Positions 1-10,694 of a DNA stretch of 48,265 nucleotides are shown here, one piece after another. Both the position numbers and the translations under genes were made by a program. This stretch comes from Paraglomus occultum (taxonomy: Eukaryota; Glomeromycota; Glomeromycetes; Paraglomerales; Paraglomeraceae), in assembly GCA_910592205.1 (NCBI GenBank), contig CAJVPJ010000079.1, forward strand, positions 1-48,265, in the 5' to 3' direction. The notes beneath the pieces were generated by a model. It made no database searches. It was not told the origin of the DNA and saw only the letters and a list, made by a program, of their open reading frames with translations. Positions within the stretch are counted from its first letter, which is position 1. Every line of letters starts with the position of its first letter.

Positions 1-1695
1 ACAGTGATCAATATAACGAATGAAAAGTGAAAATTGACTTGTTGCTTTTGTAACACCCAATAGTTATTCTAGCGTATGTACGGTCCAAACTAGCCATTTA
101 ACATATGATTCCTGTGCCTTGGGAGTACAACTCTTTCCCGCGTGTTTGTCCCTGCATATCCCCTTCTCATATGCACCACATCTATTTCATACCTTGACGT
201 GTCAACATAATCTTAACCCACATATCTCTACTAATTTTGACATAAAATTTGTCACATCTTATTGCGGTCAGTCAACTATACGTCTCTCTGAAATATTGAA
301 TTTCCAGTGAAAGTGCAGCAGAACTTGATAAAAAGTAAATTGGTACCCATCGTTTTAATTAATTTTAACTTTGTTGATTTGTAATTGTTGCAAGTGAAAT
401 ATAACCCACTTAAGAAAGCGGGGTAAGACAACTCTGTAACACTCGGCAAGTTGACCCCCCTGAAATCTTTCTGTTCACTTTAATCGGTTTTGTTAGGCAT
501 GTTCCATTTCTCAAGTCAATTGCTGTTCCGATATTAAATGTGACCCATTCTGTCTCGGAATTGTCATATTAAAATAAAAACTTGTCACCAATTTACGCGA
601 TAACGTCGAAAAGCTGTGACAGTTTGACCTGTTCTCAAATCCCAGAGTCCGTCGTAACATTAATATTAATGTTAATAAACAAATTTATTTATTATGATTG
701 TAGGACAAGATAACGATAATAATAAAGGTGATACGAGCGTTGAGAGAAACACAACAAATGATGGAGAACGGAAAATAGCCGATAAGAAAACACATCAGTG
801 TTACTAAAATCAGATAAGCCAATCCTGGCTAATGTAGGAGAACGGCAACAATGATAATATTATTAATATTGACATTAAACAGTCAAGGGGGTTAGTCTCG
901 TCCTTGATATAGTAGACAGAAAGAGACCTATATTTGGAGAAGCGATTCCTTGGAAGAGATAATATTAGCCGTGCGGATTCCTCTTTTCCCCCCATCGGCC
1001 CGAAATGTCTACCCCCCTATATGAACCCGGTTTATATATGATTTACAGGAAAGTCTTAGTAAGAAATAGATAAACCAACTCAGAGCCTTGCTAGTACTAA
1101 CCCATCTTGGCCATCAGGTCAAAACAAGCCCCCCGCTTTGACGAATGATTATTGGCAGCTATAAACTTTGAGTCATAACACTTTGCGTAAAAGTGAATGT
1201 ACGCTCGAAGTTTTGCCGGACATTAAAAGTTCAGCTGTTGCTCCAAGCCTTTGATAATTGACCGAGCCCTATGTCATGCAATGCCAAGCAACGCGATAAA
1301 TCCTGTGCAAAAAATGAGAACTTCACTCATAGTCCTTATCGGCTTCTCATTCAACCTAATGTTTGATCCTCAGAACAGGAGAACTACTTGGAAAAGAAAA
1401 GTAATCTCTGAAGAGCAGAGAGATGCATTTCCGTTGTGTCCTCTCGATCCTTATTATGCCCACGAAACAAAGACCACCAAAGTGGGGGTATTTCATACAT
1501 ATAGTATATATTTATAATAAGAAAAACATAGTCGAAGGCAATCTGTACAAATCGAAGAAATAAAGTTTATACGCCCATAGACTATTGATATTCTATTTGC
1601 GCTATGTATCGTATGTATTTGTCAAGCCACATTATTATGAATAGTGACCCGAACGCAAAATATGTATTTGGCTACCAGTACTATAATACAAACAT
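1..1695. other. Intergenic, no supported gene
   Basis: Only short open frames without convincing initiation codons, family motifs or splice-linked exons are present. The longest (1251-1517, +) opens with TTG and resembles nothing I recognise. I see no RNA gene, repeat or mobile element here. Confidence 0.5.
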
Positions 1696-2262
1696 TTACT
1701 GTCCGGGATATGGTGGTAACTCCTCATCATGAAATATTGCCGCAGATGAATATACTGGCGGTTCAGGCAAATTACTAATGTTCCAAGTTTCAGATACGAC
1801 TGCCAATGTCAATCTCTCCGCCTCTAACTTCTTTTTCTTTGCCGCTGAAACACTCTCAGTGATCATAGTATAATAGTCTTCTAACGTTTGCTTGGCTTTC
1901 AGATCTCTTTTATCGAATTCGACTGTGATAATCACCGTTCTTGTATCGCTCAGTTGTAGAGTCAAACAAAACATATTGCGATTAAATCTCCCAGCGCCAC
2001 TTGCTGTTTTTACTGATGAGACAATATCCGTGAGTAACAGATAGAATGTCTCGAATCCATCTGAACTAGCGTCAGATGCGACGAATATCATCCGTTTGTC
2101 AGTGATGTATATTGTCCCTCTGGCAGAGTGGCGGATCCGAGGAACTCTTGTTTCGACAGTGAATGAAACTGACGAGTGACGGTAGAAAAATCCTTCACCA
2201 CTGACGGGAGTAGGGATCTTGAGGTCTCTTGAAATGACAATAGGTAGCGAGTTTATGTACAT
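1696..2262 (-). CDS. GRAM/WBP2-like protein with PPxY motif
   Basis: The product is 188 aa. The N-terminal two thirds looks like a GRAM/PH-like fold of the WBP2 family. Its hallmark strand pair is ARGTIYITDKRMIFVA (about residues 61-76), matching the family pattern KGTxYLTxxRVIF. The C-terminus carries a PPxY motif (PPVY, about 168-171) and an LPxY motif (LPPY, about 182-185) just before the end, the usual placement for binding WW-domain ubiquitin ligases or adaptors. The frame is open further upstream only to a TAA, with no ATG. The first ATG after a TATA-like box at 2437-2444 is at 2262, which fixes this start; an upstream non-coding exon cannot be excluded. Family knowledge suggests an adaptor linking membranes to NEDD4/Rsp5-type ligases, which is inference here. 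A Lys-rich stretch (about 140-145) precedes the tail. Confidence 0.75.
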   Translation of the reverse strand: MYINSLPIVISRDLKIPTPVSGEGFFYRHSSVSFTVETRVPRIRHSARGTIYITDKRMIFVASDASSDGFETFYLLLTDIVSSVKTASGAGRFNRNMFCLTLQLSDTRTVIITVEFDKRDLKAKQTLEDYYTMITESVSAAKKKKLEAERLTLAVVSETWNISNLPEPPVYSSAAIFHDEELPPYPGQ

Positions 2263-2436
2263 CGTTGGCAAGAATTCAGTTTGTTGGAATTCGAGAGCTT
2301 TCACCGTCTGTCGTGCTTAGGAAACGTAAATAATATCTTAAAAAAGGAAAAAGACCGAGACAAAGCCTATGCTGGTGAAGAATAACGAACGTAACAGGAT
2401 TTGCGGTGGAGTAGTAAAGACAAGTGCTTTGCATGT

Positions 2437-2444
2437 TATTTATA
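2437..2444 (-). promoter_or_regulatory. TATA box of the GRAM/WBP2-like gene
   Basis: TATAAATA on the minus strand lies about 175 bp upstream of the chosen ATG at 2262. No other ATG occurs between the expected start site (about 2410) and 2262. Confidence 0.5.
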
Positions 2445-2619
2445 GATCACGTCATTTAATAAAACCCATACAGGTGTAGAAAAACTACCACCCCTTGATT
2501 CCCATTTAGGTTAATTGAAATTTCCAATAAGGCGAATCATAATCACATTTTTCCGAAATTCAAGCAGAATTTTTATTTCTTGAACCCCATCCCTTAAACC
2601 CAACTCACCCCTATGTTCC

Positions 2620-2680
2620 TTTTTGCAGGGACCCGTAAGTCTTGGATCATTTTTTGCAGGAGGCCCGTAAGTCTTGGACT
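2620..2680. repeat. Two-copy tandem repeat, about 31-bp unit
   Basis: Two adjacent copies (2620-2649 and 2651-2680) share TTTTTGCAGG and CCCGTAAGTCTTGGA with small differences between. It lies about 180 bp upstream of the TATA box of the minus-strand GRAM gene. No function is evident. Confidence 0.7.
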
Positions 2681-3990
2681 ATATGCAGTACGTAGTTTCA
2701 CAACAGTGAACGAGAATGTTGTAGTAATATCGTATATCAGCATAAACAAATCACCCGCCGTTTTGATTATTAATCCAACAAAATAAGATCTAAGATTTGC
2801 TGATGAATTTCTTTATCATGTATATATGATTATTAATGGCAAACCGGGTACTAAACTGATTAAATCAAGCCACATTTTTTAATATAGAATTGGGCAACAA
2901 AATTATATTTTATATCGTTTCGAATCGGTAATGCAGTTTCATATCTGACGCATTATTACTATCGTTACATCATATCAATTCTGATAATCGATGTAAATAT
3001 TAAATATTTTGATTCATTTATTGAGAACTGAATTTGGAAATCTTAATTTATTATTATCAGTAAATTTTGTCGATCTGGATCAGAGGACTGTTCTATCACT
3101 CGGAGTTGCGTCATGTGATTATGACTAAATACCTAATCTAATCTAATCGAATCGAATCGAGATCCACACCCGTTCTGAGAATCCAAACTTATGATCCTCG
3201 GTAATAATAATGCCTGTATGCCGAATAGAATATTAATTCACATTTTCTAAAACTCATACTAATATGGATTTTTTTCTTTATTATCGTTATACAATGCATG
3301 AGTTTTTAACTAATAAGCAAAAGCTATGCTGATCATTTGTCTATGTATAGTACTCGCTTATCATGGTATGATCCGATGCAAGATATAGTTACCGCATCAT
3401 CTAAGTTGTGTGCAACTCTAATAACACCAACTTTTTTGCAGGATGACCATACTGACGTAGTTCATGACCCGGGCATGCCTAACTAACAATGTAAACATTC
3501 TTTTGAATTACATACTGTCGATCAAAAATTGCAATTGTTTGTCTAGTTTAGCTTGGCCTTTAAAATTGCACTTTTGGCTTAAAATACTGCATTCATTTCA
3601 GACTTGAAACCTTCAAAGTATTAAAGTTCTAAAATGTAACAGTTTGAAAAATTCTCTAAAGCAATTAAAATTAATATTATGAAGATCTTGAAATTCGACA
3701 CGACCGAAAATGCAACGCTTGTCGTTAATAAGGACTCATCAAAACGTATTAACTAGTATTTCGTCGCCAATGCGAGTAGTCAATGTCAAGTTATTTTATT
3801 TAATATCTTTATTGTGGTAAAATTAGAATTTAGACAAGAACAATTACGTGTTACTGAGAGAGACGGTTAACAAATTCTCATTATATGAGAAAGATCTTAA
3901 CTCAGGCAAATAAATAAATTGACTTATAATATAACCCACTGAAATGGTTAAAGTTACGTTTTAAACTACTTTGGAAAAAATTGCGCCAAT
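2681..3990. other. AT-rich intergenic, no gene
   Basis: Strongly AT-rich, with no plausible exon chain. A short low-complexity run near 3130-3160 (TAATC then GAATC repeats) is the only structure noticed. Confidence 0.5.
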
Positions 3991-3993
3991 TAT

Positions 3994-4200
3994 TTGCCAC
4001 TGGAAGGCACATACGTATCTGATAAAACAAAGGAATTGCAAAAGTTTTGTGAAGAAAAGTATTCCATTGTCCCAATTTTTTACCGTCGAATAAGTGCAAG
4101 AGCAGTTACAAAAATGCGATATAATTATTCCCATCTCAACGCAAAATTTAATAGATATAATGATAATGTTATGGCAAAGGTCTTTGCATTAACTTTATAA
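3994..4200 (+). pseudogene. Coding-like fragment, family not recognised
   Basis: A 68-codon open stretch has amino-acid composition more like coding sequence than its surroundings (GTYVSDKTKELQ, RAVTKMRYNY). It has no ATG at its start and no partner exons I can connect. It may be a relic of a repetitive gene family. Weak call. Confidence 0.2.
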
Positions 4201-5363
4201 ACCAAATATATCACAGCCAGGTCTTGATATTGTACCAACTTCAAAGATTATACCGAGAAATTTTACTATAAAACGAACATTCAATTTTGTAATAGATAAT
4301 AATAATTTAAGCAATAGAAAAAAATAAAATAAAATAATATCTAACTAGTAAACTACTCAGCGAAGAAAATGTGCAGAGAATGTCGATAAAGTAGAACTCG
4401 GAATTTTTACTTGGCCAAGGGCCACCCGAATCCGCAACTTACGCGGGGAAAACCCACTGTGACTCTACACTGAATACCTTTTACCAACGAAAAACTAAAA
4501 CGTCGAAGCAATTTATAAGCAGGTCACAAAAAAAGGGGGAAAAGAAGTTAATAACAGCAAGAATATGTAATGTTTGATTTCACCGAAATGACCAACATAT
4601 AGGAGTACTCATTAAGGGCTTCGTATTCGAGTACTTCTTTCCATGCAATTGTTTATTGATATGCAAACACACTGTACATAACTTTGTTTAAGAGAGTAAT
4701 AGCAAAACGTGTACTGAATATGCCTGATTGTGTTACCTACTTTTGGTAATTGATATTCGAACTGCTAAAATAAATAAATAGCCTCCCAGTAACCTAGTTA
4801 TCGTGCCTAAGTACGACTCATCATAGACAATCGCGTGCTCAATAACGAATTACGTACAATACGTAACGAGACTAATCGTTATACTGACAGCAATTATTCA
4901 AAAGCGAAAGCAGTCATCAACGCGCTAACTACCTCCAGTAGCATCATCAACAAACACAACTATCTAATTAGAATTACCATCATATTTGAGAATAGTAATC
5001 AGGTTCAGCGTAAGTCGACTATACATATTGAGACTTTTTGCGTCCACGCATTGCAAACATTGACCATCATGAACGTCCTGCCGTCTGCCAACGTTCTTAT
5101 CAGACTTTGAACTATCAAAACAATCGCGGTAGGAAGAGCACATAAATCTACAGACTCTATTGTTTTTCGGGTGCACGGACAAATAAAGGCCGGCCACTCC
5201 CAATAAATTTACTGATTTTGTGGTTATGCTAATTCGATGTTTTTGCGTTAAGGTTTGAGCTTGCACGATGAAACAATTTTCTCCTTCTAACGGTGTAAGG
5301 AGTTGAATTAAATCTTCTTTATACTGCTGTAGTAAAAAAACTTTTCAAGTTTTGGTATGATTA
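4201..5363. other. Intergenic with overlapping weak open frames
   Basis: Open frames on both strands overlap at 4835-5266. The minus-strand one (4964-5266, about 100 codons) is Cys-containing but opens with TTG and shows no family motif. I do not call a gene here. Confidence 0.4.
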
Positions 5364-5422
5364 ATAATTAGGATCACTGGGGATCCATCTACTCGGAAAT
5401 ATTATTTATTATCGTACCAATA
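5364..5422 (+). pseudogene. Relic of kinase-family coding sequence
   Basis: This stretch is nearly identical, with two mismatches over the first 46 bases, to 35333-35378 in the degenerate kinase locus, and then diverges. The reading frame is retained and reads approximately IIRITGDPSTRKYYLLSYQ before a stop, which is the beta4-beta5 part of an N-lobe-like module. Flanks show no further similarity. It is best read as a fragment left from another, decayed member of the same family or a small duplication of that exon. Confidence 0.8.
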
Positions 5423-7158
5423 AGATGCGGAACACAAATCAGGGGAATATACCGAATTAATCGTAATAAATCACTCATACCGCGATAAATTCTAATTCCC
5501 AGAACGTGTCTGGAGAAATCGCTTTATCACAATTTTATCACAGGTTTTGAAAACGATACCTCGCGGCTTTCCAGAATAAACCAAGTAAACTGAGAAAGGT
5601 GAAAAGTTGGAATGACGATATTAATCAAGGTTTGCAATTGCCGATATCAATATCGATTTGTAGTAACAATAAATTTATTTATTGCTTCAACAAATATTAG
5701 TTGTAATCTTAAATTAATAAACAAAACAAATCGTCTTTACTATCAATGTTGTTAAAATTTACAGTAACAGAGTCGTGTTTGTAAACTTAATCCGTATAGA
5801 GAAACAATTATTGCAAAAGTTTTTCGAATATAGTTATGTCACAATAACAGACACGTGATTTAGGATCACGCTGCTTATTTATATAACGCGCGTAACGTCA
5901 TCCAAAATAACTTTCAAAAATTTTGCACTATACTAATACTGACGCATATATAGTACTTCCTGAACGTTGACGACCCAAATTTGCTGAACTTCGGGAGCCC
6001 GGATATATACCCCTTTTCCGTTTTCTCACTCAACACGACGTGAAATTTATCACTTTTGCGATAATGTTTTTGCCTACTACAAGAAGAAGAGACCAACATG
6101 GTAGAAATTAGCAAATCTATAACGTTGTAGGCAAACCGTTCTCGATTCAAAATGTTTTGAAGATAATACAGCGTGGGTGCTTTAAGGAATTCTGAAGACA
6201 ACTGGAACGTAAGAAATTATAACAATTAATAGTTTGTTTGTTATTAGATTTTGACTTGCAAGAGATAGAGACAGACCGCGGTGTATGTATCTGAAAGCAA
6301 GAATAAATTACGAGTTACTCGGACCTAAACCACTCCATTGCATTCCATTATTGAATTTTGAAATTTTATACTTGCTATTACTACTGGCTTTTTGTTGAAA
6401 AAATGTTTTTTGTCAAGTTAGCGCGAAGGTCACTGGCAAACAGAAGGCACATTTCAAGGCTAACTTTGTAAATTCTGTGTATTTGTTAGATCTTTTTATG
6501 AGTAATGAGACAATTGAAAACAATAACAAGAATAAAATTATTCTTCAGCCTCCTAAAGCAGAGTCTTTTTGTTGAAAATGCCCTTGTTGGAGATAATGTG
6601 GCCATTATAAGTTTGATTCTTAAAAGAAAGGCATAAACCAAATAGATAAAAAAAGCAAAGTTTTCTAGAACCACTATTTTAGACATTAACTACCCTGCAT
6701 TATCAAATCTGCGCATGCCCATGACCTACAGAAATATTAGAAAAATCTACCAAAAAACTACAAAAGTGACGATGACGTAATGTTCTAAAATTTCTCATTT
6801 TTAATTTTATTTTGTCTTATATTTTTATTTATTTTTTTTTGTGTTCTAGCTTGGTACAATCATCCATTTTTAATTTTGCTGGTGGAAGTAAATATCATTA
6901 TCATGTATGGTTTGGCTATCGGAAGTGATGAAGGAACTGATATTATAGAAAACATAACAAACACAATAAAGCAATTGAAATCATTTTGATAAATGCTCAA
7001 TTGAGATTGCTGAAATAATTGAACAGGTAAAACAATGAACACCATTTATTTTATGCAAAATTGTTTTACACACATACACTCATTTACAAATAATTTAAGC
7101 AGCTACATTTTTGTGGCACTCATTAATATAATATTAAACCGGTTTTGGACTTTGAAAT
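5423..7158. other. Intergenic, no supported gene
   Basis: Short spurious open frames only. The 3' part (6700-7158) may be the 5' decayed portion of the MULE element that follows, but I could not recognise its terminal repeats. Confidence 0.45.
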
Positions 7159-8485
7159 ATGCACACCTGTCTTCCAATTCCTCTAACAGAACCTATGTTT
7201 GACAGTGATAATAAATTGGGGTGGTTATGGAGTTCCAATTATGTTGATACGTTTACAGCTCCGGACGATCGCCTGCACGATCCTAGAAACACAATTAACT
7301 CACGAGTAAAAGTTCTTAAAAAATTTTTTCTGTCATTAAGACGTAGTGGATTACCTACTTTTGTTTTTGTGGATAAAGATACTGGCCAAACAGCAGGAGG
7401 CCTGGTCCTGGACAGCCAATATTCAACTTTGCTTATGGCATGTCAAATGTGCAATTGATCGTAAACGACAAAATAAAAAGTATAAGTCAAGTCAGTATAC
7501 AGTACGAAAAGCAAAAAAAGCCAATGAACAATTTTATTTTATTGATGCATCCTGGACAACGAGGGTATTCCGTGCCCACAAGATAAAAGAAAAGAAGTAT
7601 TAAATATGTTAAAACACTTCATCCGCTTATACCAATCAGCAGAGAAATCTTTCTTACTTCAATGGAATTTATTACCAGAGTGTCGAAGAAATGTATAGTT
7701 TTTGTAGAGGAAACAATTGTGGGCATATCTCTGGATTAATTGGTATAATAAGTCAGATTGGAATCTCTTGCCAGGGCTTCTTATCCAAAAGCAATACTAA
7801 TACCATTAGCAAGAACAACAATACTTGGAGAATCACACTGGCGTGTTCTAAAATATAATTACAAGTATAACTGTAATCGTCATCGCCTAGACCGCCTAAC
7901 ACAAATCCTAACAAGAGAATTAATTCCTGATCAAATAAGCAGCTGGAAAAAATTGGACAATTATCGAGCTTTCCCTTTCTGATGGGAAGCATTATAAAAA
8001 TAGATGGAAAATAGCATTAGATAAGAATATTGGCTCAGAAGACAACTATTTAACAGATACCAGTAATTGGATTTGCTCATGCCCTGCATTTATTAGTAAC
8101 ACTTTCTTAGTGTGTAAACATCTGCAGAGACAGAAATTCATCACTATTTCCTCAATATGCGACAACAACACGAAGACATAATTGTCCACTTATCTAGTTT
8201 GGTGAAGCTCGTGCAAGCATTGATCCGGTAAACAATCCTGGAATGACATGAAATTTCCATAGATGAGTCAGAGATTCAATGAACATAGACCGTAATATTG
8301 AAACAAGTCTTCATGATCGTAATCTATTAATTAAATCTAAAAAAATTGAACTTGCTGAGGACAAAAAAAATTTTGAGTCGTTATTGAAAATCGTTTCTCC
8401 AAAACGATCGGTTTATCATAGATATAAGCGACTAAGACAAGTCTTAATAAACGAAACGCAGGCGTGTGAAGAGGCTTTGAGCTAG
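7159..8485 (+). pseudogene. Decayed MULE-type transposase
   Basis: Several frames have to be combined. Segments in order: FVFVDKDTGQ (about 7360-7390), with the first acidic residues of the MULE catalytic domain; after a frame change near 7400, IQLCLWHVKCAI and a Lys-rich stretch to FYFIDASW (to about 7555); HWRVLKYNY ... RLDRLTQIL (7758-7982); and a SWIM-type zinc finger reading CSCPAFISNTFLVCKH (CxC...CxH, about 8072-8120). A tail segment (8279-8485) with a Lys/Glu-rich helix probably belongs to the same protein. Multiple frameshifts and stops show it is inactive. I found no convincing terminal inverted repeats or target duplications. Known role of the family: transposase of Mutator-like DNA elements. 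The SWIM finger after the MULE domain supports the call. Confidence 0.8.
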
Positions 8486-9212
8486 AACGCAACAGCGAAC
8501 GTAGAACTCACCACACAACTCAAGACTTGCTTTTTACTTAAATTAAATAGATATTAAACGTTTTATAAAACTATAGTAATAGTAATATTAATAGTTGTTT
8601 ATAATAATAACAACGCGAACAATCAATAATAATAAAGTATTTGGATGATTTTGCCGCGACCCAATCATACTGCAGTCTTAATCATGTGACTATCCTTTTT
8701 TTCGCCATCACTGACTCATTATTATCCGGAAACAGCTTAAACTGGGCTTTAGCGAGCACCTCATTGTGAATAAAAGTTCCTCATGATACTCATTATTATC
8801 TGGAGTGACCATTCGTAAAGTTATGTAATTCCTATAAAAAAAGGCGATAGATCAGGAAACCGAGTCTACAATATACAAACTTTAATATTTTTGTGGCGAT
8901 TATTGATAAGCCCTGTATGCTAAAAATTTTCAATTGTTACTTAACTATTTCAAATACAAAAAAAAAATCAACAAATGTTATGACGGAAACATTCAGTGTT
9001 GCCAACAAAAATGAAGTTTTAAATATACATAGTAATAGGGAAACTCGATAAGTCGGATTTGGCTTAACTCGGATAAAAATTTTCGGCCTCTTTTTTGAAT
9101 AGTTAAAAAAATGTCATTATTTTTTATTTATCGTAGTATATTATGCTGATTACAACCATAAATCTAATCAATTTCGTATTCATATGTATTATTATCGAAT
9201 AGACTTTATTCG
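8486..9212. other. Intergenic between MULE relic and coiled-coil gene
   Basis: AT-rich, no ORF of note. A CTCATTATTATC motif occurs twice (about 8714 and 8788). No gene seen. Confidence 0.45.
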
Positions 9213-9773
9213 TCAATGTTTACTTTGACTCGCGGTAGGTGGTTGTCGAGACGGTTGAGGGGATGGTTCGGGAGTGATAATGTTGAAAGTTATTGCCCAA
9301 CCAAACTTCGTTGACAGGCCGATTATGCCACTCGTTATCGTACCCATAAGTATTACAGCTTTGAATATCGCTCTGTTTATGTTACTATTGATTTTCTCGT
9401 CTACGGTTTTAAAGTTTGCGTTCATTTCCACCCGCATGCCGTCAACATTTGCGTTTACGGTTTTAAATTTTGCATTCATTTCCTCTCGCATGCTGCTCAT
9501 TTTATTCCGTAAGCTGTCAACTTTTACGTTCACCTCCTTCCGTATGCTGTCAACATTTGCGTTTACGGTGTCAACTTTTACGTTTATTTCGTTCCGCATG
9601 CTGTTCATTTTGTTCCGCACGCTGTTTATTTGAGTTTCCACGTTCTTCAACTCGAGTTTTGCAAATTTGTATCTGTTTGTACCGTTACGCGTTACCAAAT
9701 CCCTGTTTTCGTAAGAGCGAGCACTGGCGCCGTTATGAAACAGTCGGAAAGTGTGTCGAACATATTTATGCAT
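9213..9773 (-). CDS. Coiled-coil protein with one membrane segment
   Basis: The product is 186 aa. The longest open frame begins at a TTG, but the first ATG, in a good context (AACACCATGC), is at 9773. The N-terminus (MHKYVRHTFRLFHNGASARS) is basic, hydroxylated and free of acidic residues, as in mitochondrial presequences. Residues about 45-130 form a long coiled coil built from near-repeats of about 11 residues (VDSIRKEVN, VDSLRNKMS, VDGMRVEMN, KTVNANV). A hydrophobic segment (about 135-160, KAVILMGTITSGIIGLSTKF) follows, then a Pro/Gln-rich tail. This layout (presequence, coiled coil, C-terminal membrane anchor) recalls mitochondrial inner-membrane coiled-coil proteins of the DUF1640 kind, but I see no diagnostic motif and leave the family open. 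A TATA box lies at 9897-9906 and a Tc1 element begins about 105 bp beyond it. Confidence 0.65.
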   Translation of the reverse strand: MHKYVRHTFRLFHNGASARSYENRDLVTRNGTNRYKFAKLELKNVETQINSVRNKMNSMRNEINVKVDTVNANVDSIRKEVNVKVDSLRNKMSSMREEMNAKFKTVNANVDGMRVEMNANFKTVDEKINSNINRAIFKAVILMGTITSGIIGLSTKFGWAITFNIITPEPSPQPSRQPPTASQSKH

Positions 9774-9896
9774 GGTGTTGTTCTTTTTATGTGAGGAAGG
9801 ATTTTTATGATTTGTTGAAGAAGGTAAAGCCAATAGTGGTAATAAAAATAAATTGTTATCGTTAACGAAGTAGACAGAGAGCAGAGCCTTTGGGAG

Positions 9897-9906
9897 CTTT
9901 TATATA
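9897..9906 (-). promoter_or_regulatory. TATA box of the coiled-coil gene
   Basis: TATATAAAAG on the minus strand sits about 125 bp upstream of the ATG at 9773, giving an expected start near 9870. No ATG intervenes. Confidence 0.6.
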
Positions 9907-10011
9907 CTTTTCTAGTTACATGTAATTAATAATTAAATCCTTGATATATTTTCAATTGATTGCTTTGTTGACAGATATTGCATGAGACAAAAGCTCCTAC
10001 TGTAGGAGATA

Positions 10012-10037
10012 CAGTGTGACACGAAATTATTGATAAT
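10012..10037 (+). repeat. Left terminal inverted repeat of Tc1 element
   Basis: Exact reverse complement of 10590-10615. The preceding TA at 10010-10011 is the target-site duplication. Confidence 0.95.
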
Positions 10038-10589
10038 GAAAAAAAGGGTTATTGCCAGCCAACGACTGTACCAATCATTATTATTAATATCTCGTTTGAT
10101 AGCTTAAAAAAAGTACATTTATTTAAATAGTTTCAATATGGAATTCGTTCCCCATTTGTTTCTATGACAAGCCTACATCTATCTCTCATCGAATTAACTA
10201 ATTTAATTAACATACTGACCGATCGTCCTGGATGCGCATGCTGTGATAATTGATGGTCGACCAGCACCCTTCTTGTGCTTTACGGTACCAGTTTTTTTTT
10301 CAACTTTCGAAGGTTGTAATAGATAGTTGGGATGAAAATCATGGTGAGAGTATGTATTTCTTTTGCAGAACGTACACCTTGATTCCAATGATGTAATACG
10401 GTTTGGCGTTGTGTCTCAAGGTCGGTTGCAGTCATTTTGGATTAAAAATTTACGGAAGTAAAAAAGTTAAAGAAGGAATAAAAGGGAATTTAATGTTTAC
10501 CGCGAATCAATACTTTGTTTTTATTTTTTATATGACGCGTTTTGGTTCCAAATTGGTTGAGATATTCGCGTTTGAATCGCGTTAAATTT

Positions 10590-10615
10590 ATTATCAATAA
10601 TTTCGTGTCACACTG
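10590..10615 (-). repeat. Right terminal inverted repeat of Tc1 element
   Basis: Pairs exactly with 10012-10037 and is followed by TA at 10616-10617. Confidence 0.95.
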
Positions 10616-10694
10616 TATATCCAATTATTTTACTTATACTATGCGATTGCTTTTCTCCGATTCTTTGGGATTAAAAAAGGAGGTGATAACGTAA

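Larger units (their letters stand above)
10012..10615 (-). mobile_element. Tc1/mariner deletion derivative with intact TIRs
   Basis: This is a 604-bp element bounded by perfect 26-bp terminal inverted repeats (10012-10037 and 10590-10615, outer end CAGTGTGACACG) and flanked on both sides by the dinucleotide TA (10010-10011, 10616-10617), the Tc1/mariner target duplication. On the minus strand from 10433 it encodes the N-terminal helix-turn-helix region of a Tc1-like transposase: TDLETQRQTVLHHWNQGVRS, then AKEIHTLT and IYYNLRKL. A one-frame slip in an A-run follows, then KKTGTVKHKKGAGRPSIIT...RTIGQYVN. Almost immediately after comes a C-terminal-like tail (LVNSMRDRCRLVIETNGERIPY, broken by a stop and frame change). 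The whole catalytic DDE core is missing, so it is an internally deleted, non-autonomous copy. Perfect TIRs suggest it is fairly young or was cross-mobilised by a full-length element. Confidence 0.92.

Noticed and set aside
4835-5266. Overlapping frames on both strands, the minus one with several Cys
   Set aside because: No ATG start, no domain, and equal openness on both strands argue against a gene.
9274-9865. Plus-strand open frames rich in Phe/Ser/Cys
   Set aside because: These are antisense shadows of the repetitive coiled-coil gene on the minus strand.
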